A stretch of 64,000 nt of DNA from Scytonema sp035967975 (GCA_035967975.1 JAWQFQ010000017.1:1-64000); one strand, 5' to 3'; shown: positions 18,117 to 27,546, counted from the stretch's first letter. The notes: generated by a model from the sequence alone, not told the origin. Made by a program: numbers and translations.

Positions 18117-18992
18117 ATGGAAACGAACACAGCCAAACTTCTTGATGGTAAAGCTTTAGCTGAAAAAATTCAGCAGGAACTCTCTACGACCATTAAAGAA
18201 TTACAACCCCAACGAGGACGTCCTCCCGGTTTAGCGGTGTTAATGGTGGGTGATAATCCGGCGTCAGCAGCTTATGTTAGGGGTAAGGAACGAGCTTGTG
18301 AGAAAATAGGTATAGCATCTTTTGGTCAGCATTTTCCCACAGAAACTACCCAAGCAGAACTAGAAGCTGCGATCGCCGCACTCAACGATGATGAAAGGGT
18401 GGACGGTATCTTGGTGCAATTACCTCTACCAAACCATTTAGATGCTGTGAAACTGCTGCATCAAATTCTTCCTGAAAAAGATGCGGATGGATTGCATCCA
18501 GTAAACTTGGGACGATTAGTACGAGGTGAACCAGGTTTGCGTAGTTGTACCCCAAAAGGAGTCATGCGTCTGTTGCAGGAATATAAAATTTCTTTGCAAG
18601 GAAAACAAGCGGTGGTGGTGGGACGCAGCATTTTAGTAGGGAAACCACTGGCTTTGATGCTGTTGGAAGCAGATGCGACTGTGACAGTCGCTCATTCGCG
18701 ATCGCAAGATTTGTCGTCGATTACCAAACAAGCGGACATTCTGATCGCAGCGGTTGGTCGTTCACAACTCATCACTGCTGATATGGTGAAACCGGGTGCT
18801 GTTGTGGTAGATGTGGGGATAAATCGCATGACTGACTCTAATGGTAAAAGTCGCTTAGTAGGCGATGTCCATTTCGAGTCAGTGAAGTGTGTTGTCGAAT
18901 TCCTCACTCCTGTTCCTGGCGGTGTCGGTCCGATGACTGTGGCTATGTTAATGCATAATACTGTTTCCAGTTACTTGAATTATGAATTATGA
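18117..18992 (+). CDS. folD: FolD methylenetetrahydrofolate dehydrogenase/cyclohydrolase
   Basis: The bifunctional folate enzyme that interconverts 5,10-methylene-, methenyl- and 10-formyl-tetrahydrofolate with NADP. The catalytic block SAAYVRGKERACEKIGI holds the Tyr and Lys of the YxxxK motif. The LVQLPLPNHLD and KDADGLHPVNLGRL motifs are present, as are the Rossmann-fold VVVGRSILVGKP and the C-terminal PVPGGVGPMTVAMLMHN. It is full length (291 residues). It is followed by crtE and a DUF212 gene on the same strand, an arrangement I know from other cyanobacteria. Confidence 0.97.
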   Translation: METNTAKLLDGKALAEKIQQELSTTIKELQPQRGRPPGLAVLMVGDNPASAAYVRGKERACEKIGIASFGQHFPTETTQAELEAAIAALNDDERVDGILVQLPLPNHLDAVKLLHQILPEKDADGLHPVNLGRLVRGEPGLRSCTPKGVMRLLQEYKISLQGKQAVVVGRSILVGKPLALMLLEADATVTVAHSRSQDLSSITKQADILIAAVGRSQLITADMVKPGAVVVDVGINRMTDSNGKSRLVGDVHFESVKCVVEFLTPVPGGVGPMTVAMLMHNTVSSYLNYEL

Positions 18993-19121
18993 ATTATGAA
19001 TTATGAATTATTAAGTTTTATCAATTCTTATCATGATTGATTGTTCATCATTCATATTTCTTTGTGCGTCAAAGCCTCGTAAAATTGTTACGTGAATAAC
19101 ATAATATTTAGGAAGTTAAGG

Positions 19122-20048
19122 ATGGTAGCAGCGGATAACCTTCAAAAAACTCCAGAAGAAGCCCAATTTGACCTCAAAGCTTATCTCAAAGAGAAAAAGC
19201 AGCTTTGTGATGAGGCTTTAGATAAATCAATTTCCATACGTTATCCAGAAAAAATCTACGAAGCTATGCGCTACTCCCTGTTAGCTGGAGGAAAGCGTTT
19301 GCGCCCCATTCTTTGCCTTGCTAGTTGTGAAATGATGGACGGTACAGTAGAAATGGCAATGCCAACCGCTTGTGCTGTGGAAATGCTCCACACCATGTCG
19401 CTGATTCACGATGACTTACCAGCAATGGATAATGACGATTACCGTCGCGGTAAGTTAACAAATCATAAAGTTTATGGCGAAGATATTGCAATTTTAGCTG
19501 GAGATGGCTTACTCGCCTATGCCTTTGAACACGTGGTAACGCACACCAAAAATGTTCCTTTAGATCGAGTTGTGCAAGTTATTGCGTATCTAGGTCGCGC
19601 TACAGGCGCAACAGGATTAGTTGGGGGTCAAGTCCTCGATTTAGACTCTGAAGGGAAGACTGATATCTCCTTAGAGACTCTGAATTTTATTCACTCCCAC
19701 AAAACTGGAGCTCTTTTAGAAGCGTGTGTCATCTGTGGTGGTATTCTGGCGGGTGCATCATCTGAGGATGTTCAGCGGTTGTCTCGCTACTCCAAAAATA
19801 TCGGGCTTGCTTTTCAAATTGTGGATGATATTTTGGATATTACAGGAACTCAAGAGCAGTTAGGCAAAACAGCAGGTAAAGACCAAAAAGCCAAAAAAGT
19901 GACCTATCCCAGCCTCTGGGGATTAGAAGAATCTCGCTCAAAAGCTCAACATCTGATTGAGGAAGCTTGTGCAGAACTAGAACCTTTTGGAAACAAAGCA
20001 CAGCCTTTAGTAGCCCTCGCACACTTTATCACTAGTCGCAACAACTAG
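19122..20048 (+). CDS. crtE: Geranylgeranyl diphosphate synthase
   Basis: A trans-prenyltransferase that condenses isopentenyl diphosphate with allylic diphosphates to make GGPP, the precursor of carotenoids, phytol and quinone tails. The first Asp-rich motif is DDLPAMDND, the second is DDILD in QIVDDILDITG, and GGKRLRP and HDDL are intact. I place the start at ATG 19122 (MVAADNLQK), preceded by AAGGA, rather than at the upstream GTG 19092. Soluble, normal length (308 residues). It follows folD and precedes DUF212. Confidence 0.95.
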   Translation: MVAADNLQKTPEEAQFDLKAYLKEKKQLCDEALDKSISIRYPEKIYEAMRYSLLAGGKRLRPILCLASCEMMDGTVEMAMPTACAVEMLHTMSLIHDDLPAMDNDDYRRGKLTNHKVYGEDIAILAGDGLLAYAFEHVVTHTKNVPLDRVVQVIAYLGRATGATGLVGGQVLDLDSEGKTDISLETLNFIHSHKTGALLEACVICGGILAGASSEDVQRLSRYSKNIGLAFQIVDDILDITGTQEQLGKTAGKDQKAKKVTYPSLWGLEESRSKAQHLIEEACAELEPFGNKAQPLVALAHFITSRNN

Positions 20049-20049
20049 C

Positions 20050-20167
20050 TGGTAAAAATGAATAATGAATGATAAATACTGAACTACTTTACAACTCATA
20101 ATTTATCATTCATAATTCATAACTCATAATTCATAACTCATAATTCATAATTCATAATTCATAATTC
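20050..20167. repeat. Imperfect short repeats (CATAATT type)
   Basis: A run of ATTCATAATTCATAACTC-like units between crtE and the DUF212 gene. The matching AATTATGA units sit at 18972-19014 between folD and crtE, so both spacers carry the same repeat family. Confidence 0.8.
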
Positions 20168-20641
20168 ATGCAAGACATAAACCATATCTTAGAAAACCGA
20201 GTGCTGTTGGTTGCTCTCATAGCTTGTCTAATGGCTCAAACATTAAAGCTTGTGATTGAGTTAATTCAACATCGCAAACTAGATGTAAGTGTTTTAGTCA
20301 CAACCGGAGGAATGCCTAGCGCCCACTCTGCATTAGTCACAGCCTTAGCCGCAGGTGTGGGACAAACCGTTGGTTGGGCTTCTGGCGAATTCGCAGTTGC
20401 TATGGTATTTGCAATCATTGTGATGTATGATGCCGCAGGAGTGCGCCAAGCTGCAGGTAAGCAAGCAAAAATACTCAATCAAATGATTGATGAATTATTT
20501 CGCGAACATCCAAATTTTAACGGCGATCGCCTCAAAGAACTGCTAGGACATACCCCAGTTCAGGTGATCGCAGGTTCAGCTCTAGGGATAACTGTGTCGT
20601 GGCTAGCCCGATCTACTGGACTATTAATCGTCAGTCCATAA
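20168..20641 (+). CDS. Divergent PAP2 family membrane protein (DUF212)
   Basis: A 157-residue membrane protein of the DUF212 family, distantly related to PAP2 acid phosphatases and vanadium haloperoxidases. The diagnostic TGGMPSAHSALVTALAAGVG is present (about 40-60). About four hydrophobic helices are visible. It lies after crtE, and DUF212 genes recur in this position, so a role in isoprenoid diphosphate or lipid phosphate metabolism is plausible but unproven. Confidence 0.85.
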   Translation: MQDINHILENRVLLVALIACLMAQTLKLVIELIQHRKLDVSVLVTTGGMPSAHSALVTALAAGVGQTVGWASGEFAVAMVFAIIVMYDAAGVRQAAGKQAKILNQMIDELFREHPNFNGDRLKELLGHTPVQVIAGSALGITVSWLARSTGLLIVSP

Positions 20642-20648
20642 ACACCAA

Positions 20649-21290
20649 TTACAATCGCACAGACGAGCGCAATAACATAACTTTACGACTGTCTACAAGT
20701 ACGGCTGAAAAACCTTGCCCACTAAGCTTTTCTAAAGTGTTATATGCTTCTTTCTGGTCATTTGTGTACACTGCTAACAAGTAAGGGCGTTGTCCGTAGG
20801 AAACAAAACCTACGTCTTTCTTCACTGCGTCCCGGACTTGATTGGCGACTTCCGGACGGTTGTAGTAATCCACCAAAACAGCATAACCATTGCCCAGTTG
20901 TTCCGGGTTAAACTTGACTGCTGCAACATTCTGTGCAGTATTCGTTGTTGGTCGAGTCGTAATGATAGCAGACAAATTGACAACGTGGCTGATATACTTA
21001 GCCCAACGACTCGCGTCATCCATGCTAGTAAACCCGCCTATTCTGGTCACAGTATCTTTTAGATATCGACAGGTAGTCGTCTGCAACTGAGTTGGTAAAG
21101 CACGGCGCAATTGGTTGCGGTTATTTTCGGTAGGGCTAATAACTAATAGTAAATATTCACCAGCATTCGGAGCTTGACAAACGGGAATTTCTGTTTGTTG
21201 GGCGAAAGCAGAATTGACACTACCCATCAACCCTACAGCCACTAACGCAAAACTGTTAACTAGAGATTTTGATAAAACGGATTTCTGCAT
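20649..21290 (-). CDS. Secreted hypothetical protein, SPOR-like fold
   Basis: I choose Met at 21290 because it opens a clear signal peptide: MQKSVLSKS, a hydrophobic core, then SAFA for cleavage. The upstream GTG/ATG candidates add 13 residues without a charged head. The mature part has two similar units of about 75 residues, each ending in a pattern like YLLLVISP or YLLAVYTN, reminiscent of SPOR (peptidoglycan-binding) repeats. Function unknown. It is convergent with the DUF212 gene, eight bases away. Confidence 0.65.
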   Translation of the reverse strand: MQKSVLSKSLVNSFALVAVGLMGSVNSAFAQQTEIPVCQAPNAGEYLLLVISPTENNRNQLRRALPTQLQTTTCRYLKDTVTRIGGFTSMDDASRWAKYISHVVNLSAIITTRPTTNTAQNVAAVKFNPEQLGNGYAVLVDYYNRPEVANQVRDAVKKDVGFVSYGQRPYLLAVYTNDQKEAYNTLEKLSGQGFSAVLVDSRKVMLLRSSVRL

Positions 21291-21382
21291 CATAGCCTGA
21301 CACATATGATTTATTGAATTTTTTTCCAAGAAATTTTATTTAACTCTTTCCTAGAGACGTTGGCAACAACGTCTCTACCTAT

Positions 21383-21712
21383 TTAAGATACAGTAGCAAG
21401 GGATGCCAAAGGATCGGGAATTTCTGGTGAAGGAGCTTGAAATTCACCCGTAATAACGTATTCTAAACGTAGCTTCAACCAGGTAATAAATTGAGAATTA
21501 GTAGAAATAATTGCTGCTGCTGGTTGAGGACACTTTGCTTTATTTTCTGCCATCTGGGGCGCTTCTAGGAAAGCTGGCTGCTTGACAACCCAAAAATCAA
21601 TTTCTTTCTCCTGTTCGTGATAGTGACGGATACGCTCCCGAATCACTTCGTCCATTGGCTCTTCTTCTAAAAGAAAACGTTGACTTGCCAAAACGTAATA
21701 GTATTTTTGCAT
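21383..21712 (-). CDS. ycf54: Ycf54, assembly factor of the oxidative Mg-protoporphyrin cyclase
   Basis: A 109-residue Ycf54 protein, required for accumulation of the aerobic Mg-protoporphyrin IX monomethyl ester cyclase (AcsF/CycI) that forms the fifth ring of chlorophyll. The conserved blocks are all here: YYYVLASQRFLLEEEP, EKEIDFWVVKQPAFLEAP, PAAAIISTNSQFITWLKLRLEY and PDPLASL. It is soluble and single-domain. A cyclase gene of its client family lies 20 kb away at 41067-42143. Confidence 0.93.
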   Translation of the reverse strand: MQKYYYVLASQRFLLEEEPMDEVIRERIRHYHEQEKEIDFWVVKQPAFLEAPQMAENKAKCPQPAAAIISTNSQFITWLKLRLEYVITGEFQAPSPEIPDPLASLATVS

Positions 21713-21807
21713 TTTTATCTTTTCTTAAGTTTTGTTACAAAAACACGGCAACAAGTACCGTGTCTCAGTATAACTACATTTGACAATGAACAGTGAACAA
21801 TTAACAG

Positions 21808-22470
21808 TTAACTGTTAACTATACCCCTATTCGCTGTTAGTTTCTTAAGAAACTGGCTGTTATCGAAGTAATGTTCTATGGACAGAATTTTTAAATCATC
21901 TGTCACACGCGCTATACTCATACCAACTATCTCCACGGTCTCCCCTGTAGGTGCATAGTCTTTATAAGAACCGCTAAAAGTTCCCCAGTGCCGCCATTTA
22001 AATGTTACGTTGGGTGGACCAGAGAACACTTCCAGGAGTTCCCAGAGAAATCCGTTAGGAAACACAGTGTGAAAGAGGTCTGCAGATGATTCAAAAGTTT
22101 CCTCTGAAGCTTTGTATTCTTCAGTATCGGGGATAAATAAATTGTAAGTACCCGCCTTGACTACATCCGATGCAGTGTATATTGTCCCTCCATTGCTACT
22201 CATGGTGAACTTATCTTTCACAACTGATAACCACTGTTGCGGATTAGTTTTGAAAGATGCTTCCATTTCAAAGGTTCTTACCAAATTTTGCACAATCCAC
22301 TCAAGTGAACCTTCAAAATGCTTGCATACGCTTTCTTTCGCTAGATTTTCCTTTGAGAGGGAGTAATCAGGAGGAGTTTGATAGCGCCACTCAGCATCAG
22401 TGCTATGTGCGATCGTAGTATCTCTGTCCTGCGCCCAAAGTGGAATATTCTTCGATTCTGCTGCACTCAT
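21808..22470 (-). CDS. SnoaL/NTF2-like protein, plant pathogen-related protein type
   Basis: A soluble 220-residue protein related, from memory, to plant pathogen-related (PR) SnoaL-like proteins. The C-terminal cone (about 130-215) has the pattern VTFKWRHWGTFSG, PTGETVEIVG and LKILSIEHYFDNSQFL, typical of the NTF2/SnoaL fold. I prefer ATG 22470 (MSAAESKNIPLW) over the GTG six codons upstream. Catalysis is unproven; members can be cyclases, isomerases or just binders. It stands alone. Confidence 0.6.
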   Translation of the reverse strand: MSAAESKNIPLWAQDRDTTIAHSTDAEWRYQTPPDYSLSKENLAKESVCKHFEGSLEWIVQNLVRTFEMEASFKTNPQQWLSVVKDKFTMSSNGGTIYTASDVVKAGTYNLFIPDTEEYKASEETFESSADLFHTVFPNGFLWELLEVFSGPPNVTFKWRHWGTFSGSYKDYAPTGETVEIVGMSIARVTDDLKILSIEHYFDNSQFLKKLTANRGIVNS

Positions 22471-22502
22471 AAATGTCTTAATTCTCACATACGTAACGAT
22501 TT

Positions 22503-22592
22503 AACCATTAGCCATTAGCCATTAACCATTAGCCATTAACCATTAGCCATTAGCCATTAGCCATTAACCATTAACCATTAGCCCTTAGCCAT
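22503..22592. repeat. STRR array (CCATTAG/CCATTAA)n
   Basis: About twelve copies of a seven-base unit, AACCATT or AGCCATT, between the SnoaL-like gene and pdxJ. A shorter array of the same kind (TAGCCAT) lies at 28786-28833. Confidence 0.85.
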
Positions 22593-22620
22593 TAGCCCTT
22601 TGAATCCACGCAGATAATTT

Positions 22621-23343
22621 TCACAGTAGCCCTCGCATAGCTTGTTTCATCTCGCGGACGGCTCTTTCCATACCTACCAACGCCGCTCGACTAACTATGG
22701 TGTGTCCTATATTCAGTTCTTCCATACCCGGAAGAGAGGCTACGGGGTAGACATTCCAGTAGGTGAGACCGTGTCCTGCATTAATTCGCAGTCCTGCTTG
22801 CATTGCTTGCTCGCACCCTTGAGCAAGTGAGGATAGTTCTTGTTGAGAACTGGCTTCATCCTTAGCCTCAGCGTATCGCCCCGTGTGCAATTCAATAAAT
22901 TTTGCCTGAACCTTGACAGAGGCTTCAATTTGTGCTTTTTCGGCGTCAATAAATAAGCTGACTGGAATACCAGCGCCTTGCAATTTATCTACTACCTCTC
23001 TTATTCTATCAATTTGACCCACAATATCTAGTCCGCCTTCTGTGGTGACTTCTTCCCGCTTTTCAGGAACTAAAGTCACATAGTCGGGTCTTATGTCAAG
23101 AGCGATCGCAACCATTTCATCTGTTGCTGCCATCTCTAAATTCAGGTGAGTTCTCACCGTTTGCCGTAATAGGCGTACATCCCGTTCTTGAATATGTCGT
23201 CTATCTTCCCGTAAATGCACAGTAATCCCATCTGCTCCTCCTAATTCTGCCAGTACTGCTGCCGCTACTGGATCTGGTTCCACCGTTCGCCGCGCTTGTC
23301 GAATAGTGGCAATGTGGTCAATGTTTACACCGAGCGTAGACAA
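22621..23343 (-). CDS. pdxJ: Pyridoxine 5'-phosphate synthase PdxJ
   Basis: The last step of the DXP-dependent vitamin B6 pathway: it condenses 1-deoxy-D-xylulose 5-phosphate with 3-amino-1-hydroxyacetone 1-phosphate to give PNP. A TIM-barrel enzyme of 240 residues, the usual length. Signatures: LGVNIDHIATIRQAR, GITVHLREDRRHIQERD, VTLVPEKREEVTTEGGLD, VSLFIDAEKAQIEAS, and the phosphate-binding NAGHGLTYWNV. It starts with an ATG at 23343. No operon partner is evident. Confidence 0.97.
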   Translation of the reverse strand: MSTLGVNIDHIATIRQARRTVEPDPVAAAVLAELGGADGITVHLREDRRHIQERDVRLLRQTVRTHLNLEMAATDEMVAIALDIRPDYVTLVPEKREEVTTEGGLDIVGQIDRIREVVDKLQGAGIPVSLFIDAEKAQIEASVKVQAKFIELHTGRYAEAKDEASSQQELSSLAQGCEQAMQAGLRINAGHGLTYWNVYPVASLPGMEELNIGHTIVSRAALVGMERAVREMKQAMRGLL

Positions 23344-23606
23344 CCCTGTTTTCTCCCAACACTTTGTCTTCAGTTTTTGATTTTACCGAATAATTTGTCA
23401 TTTTTATCGTTGTATCTTCATCAAATTTTTATGTGAATTCTTTTAAGTTTATTTATTTATTCAGTATAATATCTTACTTTTATTCTTTTTTGGCAAAAAT
23501 AAACATTCTGTGAAAGTGTGGAATATAGCGATGTCATGTCCACACAAAAGTGCGAAATTGGAAGAAAATAGCCATTGTATAAAAACTGTTGGAGTTAAAG
23601 TAGTCA

Positions 23607-23816
23607 ATGCAGAGGCAAGTCGTTCTCTATCCCAAAGGAGATGGTAACTGGATTGTTGAATGTCCCAGCTTACCTGCTTGTATCAGTCAAGGAAAGACAA
23701 AAGAAGAAGCGATCGCCAATATCAGGGAAGCGATTGAACTCTATCTTGAAATTTTAGCAGAGCAAGGTAGTCCAATTCCAGACGACCATTTAGAAACGGT
23801 TTTGGTTGATGTGTAA
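23607..23816 (+). CDS. HicB family antitoxin-like protein
   Basis: A 69-residue HicB-type protein: the degraded RNase-H-like fold with VLYPKGDGNWIVECPSLP, CISQGKTKEEAIANIREAI and the helix ELYLEILAEQG. HicB normally neutralises a HicA mRNA interferase encoded beside it. No HicA gene is visible upstream or in the 250 bases after its stop. Solitary HicB genes are common in cyanobacteria. Either this is an orphan antitoxin or the toxin was lost. Confidence 0.8.
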   Translation: MQRQVVLYPKGDGNWIVECPSLPACISQGKTKEEAIANIREAIELYLEILAEQGSPIPDDHLETVLVDV

Positions 23817-24079
23817 GAACCGCTTCAAACGCACAGGAGCCAGGGCGAATCACAGGTTTCTCTCTGGTCTCACTAGACGATACGCGAACCGGAGGTGACT
23901 AGTAAAACAAAGCAAAAGTCACGCATTCAAAAGAAAGAACCCTTATGTTATCAGCTTCTTACCTCCTTCAAATGGTAGCTTTATTTCTGCCGACCTGTAC
24001 TAGCGTGACACAGAAAGAAAGAGAGAGGAGGAAGACAGCACTTAGATACTAGAATATTTATTGTTTGTCCATAATAATT

Positions 24080-24694
24080 ATGAGCCGTCCTCGTATTCTC
24101 CAGCCTGGTCAAAGCTATACGTTTAGTAAATATTTTGACTTACCTTTTTCTCCAGAAGATATTCTCGCAGAACTTGGATGTAGTTATGAAAGACAAAATC
24201 TGGATTTACCTCAAGCAGAAACTGAGTTAAATAGAATTGAAGCGTTAAATTTAATCATTGAAAGAAATATAAGACGCGTGAAGCTGCTCAGTGAAGATGC
24301 ACGCAAACAAGCAATAATTTCACCTATATTATTTGAAGTGTGTGAAATCACAGAAACTCAGTTGAATATTGAATATCCTGTTAGCGTTAATGAGTATCTG
24401 AAAGGCTACTTTGACTATTATATTAACAAAGGAAAAGGATTATTAGTCATTGAAGCCAAGCAAGCTGATTTGAGCCGAGGGTTTACACAATTAGCTGTAG
24501 AATTAATAGCGCTCGACCAGTGGACTACTTCAGATACACCAGTTTTATACGGAGTCGTATCGACTGGCGAAGATTGGAAATTTGGTATATACAAGCGTCA
24601 AGAAAAAGAAATTATTGAGGATTTTAAACTGTACCGCGTTCCCGAAGAATTAACAAAACTTTTTAATATTTTGGTTGGGATTTTGAAGAATTAA
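24080..24694 (+). CDS. PD-(D/E)XK-like restriction-fold hypothetical protein
   Basis: About 204 residues with a probable restriction-endonuclease-like core resembling the N-terminus of type I restriction R subunits. A candidate active site is YFDYYINKGKGLLVIEAKQ (Asp, then Glu-x-Lys). Following helices read FTQLAVELIALDQW and the strand VLYGVVSTGEDWKFG, as in DUF-type cyanobacterial nucleases. I prefer ATG 24080 to the in-frame TTG 24065. Whether it cuts DNA is unknown. It is convergent with the ABC-2 permease gene, separated by a bidirectional hairpin. Confidence 0.7.
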   Translation: MSRPRILQPGQSYTFSKYFDLPFSPEDILAELGCSYERQNLDLPQAETELNRIEALNLIIERNIRRVKLLSEDARKQAIISPILFEVCEITETQLNIEYPVSVNEYLKGYFDYYINKGKGLLVIEAKQADLSRGFTQLAVELIALDQWTTSDTPVLYGVVSTGEDWKFGIYKRQEKEIIEDFKLYRVPEELTKLFNILVGILKN

Positions 24695-24699
24695 AGTAG

Positions 24700-24721
24700 G
24701 CCCTCTTACAGATAAGAGGGC
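24700..24721. terminator. Bidirectional hairpin terminator between convergent genes
   Basis: A perfect nine-base stem GCCCTCTTA / TAAGAGGGC with loop CAGA, centred between the ends of the convergent nuclease-like and ABC-2 permease genes. It lacks a long U tract on either side. Confidence 0.7.
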
Positions 24722-24739
24722 ATTGTTATTAGTTAAATT

Positions 24740-25525
24740 CTAACTAGAAGCACTAGTATAAAAGCGCAGTGCAAACCGCCAGAACCAAGTGGAAGCAAGA
24801 AGTAGTACTAGCGCCAGCACTCCAGCGCCTATCATCCAAGTGATTTGACTTTCTCCCAGCATTGCTTGTGCTGGAATTGTTGTTAAGAAAGCTACTGGAA
24901 CGACAAAGGTGAAGAAAAAGCGATAAGCCGCAGGATACGCTACGATGGGATATCTTCCTGCATCCAACAAGCCCCGCAATACCTCAGTAGCATTATAAAT
25001 TTTAACAAACCAAATACTAGTTGCCCCCAGTATAAACCAGAGACTATAAAGAATCACCAAGCCAAAAAACAGGGGAATTACACTAATGAGGTAATCGTTT
25101 ACTTCTAAACCAAGTTGTCTACCTGCATAACCAATGATGATGCTACCAAAAATTAAATCCGGTAGTCCCCAAGGTGAGAGGGTATGGGTGGAAAGCCAAA
25201 ATTGACTGCGAATGGGTTTGAGTAATATGAAGTCCAGTGTACCTTCTTGTACGTGACGGACAATGCGACTCAGGTTTGGAGAAAGAAATGTTGCAGAAAA
25301 GCCCTGTAATATTGTAAAAGTTCCTAGAACTAACAAAGCCGCTTCCCACGACCAGCCAGCAAAAGTGTAACCGTTACCATAAAACAAGAATAATCCAAAC
25401 ATACTACCCACAAGATTGCCTACACTGCTTAATGCAGCGAGGAGAAAGTTGATACGATACTCTAACTCAGCCGCTAAAGCAGCACTCCAAAAGCGAGATA
25501 ATACCTTTAAATATCTTTGTATCAA
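24740..25525 (-). CDS. ABC-2 type transporter permease
   Basis: A 261-residue permease with six hydrophobic helices, of the ABC-2 family (COG3694-like). Typical are the N-terminal RFWSAALAAELEYRINFLL and the mid-segment SPNLSRIVRHVQEGTLDFILLKPIRSQ. In other bacteria it works with a second permease and an ATPase of the ABC_tran class; neither is next to it here. Substrate unknown. It ends against the hairpin at 24700 and is followed upstream by repeats. Confidence 0.85.
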   Translation of the reverse strand: MIQRYLKVLSRFWSAALAAELEYRINFLLAALSSVGNLVGSMFGLFLFYGNGYTFAGWSWEAALLVLGTFTILQGFSATFLSPNLSRIVRHVQEGTLDFILLKPIRSQFWLSTHTLSPWGLPDLIFGSIIIGYAGRQLGLEVNDYLISVIPLFFGLVILYSLWFILGATSIWFVKIYNATEVLRGLLDAGRYPIVAYPAAYRFFFTFVVPVAFLTTIPAQAMLGESQITWMIGAGVLALVLLLASTWFWRFALRFYTSASS

Positions 25526-25659
25526 GGGAAAAAACTATAAGATAGCATTAAATAGTTTACACCTAACTTCTAGTTAGAATCCACCAAACAGAATTTGGTG
25601 GAGTGGCTCAAGAACCTTAAAATATAGCTTTTCCTAAGGACTTCCAAATAAAAAAATCT

Positions 25660-25792
25660 TCAAAAATCTTTTGTGGTACGGGCGTCCTCGCCCGTGAACG
25701 AGGTGAGAAGTCTTCAAAAATCTCTTGTGGTACGGGCGTCCTCGCCCATGAACGAGGCGAGGCGGGCGAGACGCCCGCACCACAAGAGGTCA
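25660..25792. repeat. GC-rich GGGCGTCC repeat element
   Basis: Two direct copies of TGTGGTACGGGCGTCCTCGC at about 25672 and 25728, then an inverted half (GGGCGAGACGCCCGCACC). The same family is at 46540-46618 and 63918-63990. Its GC content is far above its surroundings, and its end abuts the stop of the MFS gene. Confidence 0.85.
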
Positions 25793-27214
25793 GTCTACTT
25801 CCTGTTCCTTCATTTTCCAAAGAAATGCAACCAATGCAGCAGCAGTTAATAAAATAACAGATGCTATCCAAAAAGTTCTTTGAAGACCAAAAACGAGGGC
25901 TTCAGCAGGCGCAGTTGTTACCTCAGTACTAGAGGTCACAGAAAGGGTTAGCACAGCAAATAATGAACCCATTACTGACAATCCTGTCGTCTGACCTAGA
26001 GTTCGGGACAAAGACAGCAACCCGGAAGCGATACCCAAGCGTTGTGGAGGAGCCTCACCTAAAATGGCACTATTATTAGGTGATTGGAACATTCCCAATC
26101 CAATACCATAAGGGGCTACGCGCATAATATAACCTAAATCTGTTAACTGGGTGTTGAACGTGGCGATCGCCAGACAACCAACACTCATCAACAACAACCC
26201 GATGAGGCTAATGATACGTGGTCCAAATTTATCGGAAAGATTTCCAGAAAAGGGGGCGACGATCCCACCCAACACAGGCGATACTGCTAACAACAACCCC
26301 ACCTGTTGTGTTGAATAACCAAGAACTAACTCTAGAAAAAAAGGAATAATAAAAATCACACCTGCAATTACGATAAATACGAGTAACCCCGTTAATAAAC
26401 TCAAGCTAAACTGTATATTTTCAAACAGATGCAAGTCTAGCATTGGTTGTTGGATGCGGGTTTCAAACCATAAAAAACTGACCAAGCCAAGGAGAGTTAT
26501 TGCAAATAAGACTAGAGTCATGATACTCCCAAAGCCTTGATTTTGTCCGTTTGTCATCCCAAGCGCAAAGCATACCAGCGTTAAAGTCATGATGAATGCT
26601 CCTAGCCCATCAAATTTTTGATTGGTCGAGCTATTTCGTCTTGTTGGTACGTTTTGGAATACAACAAAGCTAGCAAATATACCAATTGGTACATTGACTA
26701 AAAAGATAGTGCGCCAGCCTGAAAACCCAATGAGCAATCCTCCGACAGATGGACCAAGGGCGATACCCAGTGAGACAATAGCACCGATAATACCTAAAGC
26801 CCGCCCTCGTTCAGAGCTAGGAAAAACTTCTGTAATAATCGCTGCTCCTAAGGCGGAAATCATCACAGCTCCCAATCCTTGTAGAGCGCGAAACCCTATT
26901 AAGCAGTATACTCCCGGAGCCAGTCCACACAAAAGCGAACTCAGGGTAAATACTATTAAACCTCCTAAGTATAAGGGTTTTTTGCCAAACATATCACCTA
27001 GACGAGCGGCTCCTAATACCAAGGCGGTGACCACGAGTAGATAGCTTAAGACGACCCATTGTATCGTGACATAGTTCGTACTGAATATTTTCACGAGGGT
27101 GGGTAAGGCAATGTTGACAATACTGGTATCAATAGTAAACATTAAGACACCAAGGCAGATTCCCAACATCACCCACCATTTTCTTACTAACGGTTGGGGA
27201 GAATGCGATCGCAT
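25790..27214 (-). CDS. MFS transporter, DHA2/EmrB-QacA family
   Basis: A 474-residue major facilitator with about 14 membrane helices, of the drug:H+ antiporter-2 type. Motif A is GAARLGDMFGKKPLY, motif B-like is ALQGLGAVMISALGAA and motif C is GPSVGGLLIGFSGWRTIFLVN (antiporter type). It probably exports toxic small molecules. A MarR-family regulator gene lies 330 bp upstream on the same strand, which is a common regulator/pump arrangement, so repression by that protein is likely. The stop codon abuts the GC-rich dispersed repeat. Confidence 0.92.
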   Translation of the reverse strand: MRSHSPQPLVRKWWVMLGICLGVLMFTIDTSIVNIALPTLVKIFSTNYVTIQWVVLSYLLVVTALVLGAARLGDMFGKKPLYLGGLIVFTLSSLLCGLAPGVYCLIGFRALQGLGAVMISALGAAIITEVFPSSERGRALGIIGAIVSLGIALGPSVGGLLIGFSGWRTIFLVNVPIGIFASFVVFQNVPTRRNSSTNQKFDGLGAFIMTLTLVCFALGMTNGQNQGFGSIMTLVLFAITLLGLVSFLWFETRIQQPMLDLHLFENIQFSLSLLTGLLVFIVIAGVIFIIPFFLELVLGYSTQQVGLLLAVSPVLGGIVAPFSGNLSDKFGPRIISLIGLLLMSVGCLAIATFNTQLTDLGYIMRVAPYGIGLGMFQSPNNSAILGEAPPQRLGIASGLLSLSRTLGQTTGLSVMGSLFAVLTLSVTSSTEVTTAPAEALVFGLQRTFWIASVILLTAAALVAFLWKMKEQEVD

Positions 27215-27389
27215 TTTTTTGATTGGTGGTCAGATAATAACCCACAGCTAAATTGACTCAAAAAACTTCGTTGTCTTTTTTCTTTTTGTCTAACTATTAG
27301 CTGTCTAATGGTTCGTTGTCAATATATTTTGGTGTAGCTGACTACCCTAAGAGGTTGTTTGAAAAGCGGTTGGCTGTAATTTCAAGCAC

Positions 27390-27502
27390 TGGTTGATCCC
27401 CCCTAGCCCCCCTTTTTAAGGGGGGAAAATCTCTAAGGGTCCCCCTTTTTAAGGGGGGGGAAATCTCTAAGGGTCCCCCTTTTTAAGGGGGATTTAGGGG
27501 GA
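27390..27502. repeat. CCCCCTTTTTAAGGGGG tandem repeat
   Basis: Three copies of a self-complementary unit CCCCCTTTTTAAGGGGG joined by AAATCTCTAAGGGTC spacers. The family is common in Nostocales. It separates the MFS pump from its probable regulator. Confidence 0.85.
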
Positions 27503-27546
27503 TGTGAAATGTTGTGCTACTGACGAGAGGACTTTTAAAAAATCCT

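Noticed and set aside
23817..23897. Possible HicA remnant after the HicB-like gene
   Set aside because: No frame shows the HicA double-stranded-RNA-binding pattern or the catalytic His with its context; only short coding-like text.
25617..25871. 84-residue minus-strand frame next to the MFS gene
   Set aside because: It is repeat sequence (two copies of ARTPVPQ) read through into the MFS gene in another frame.
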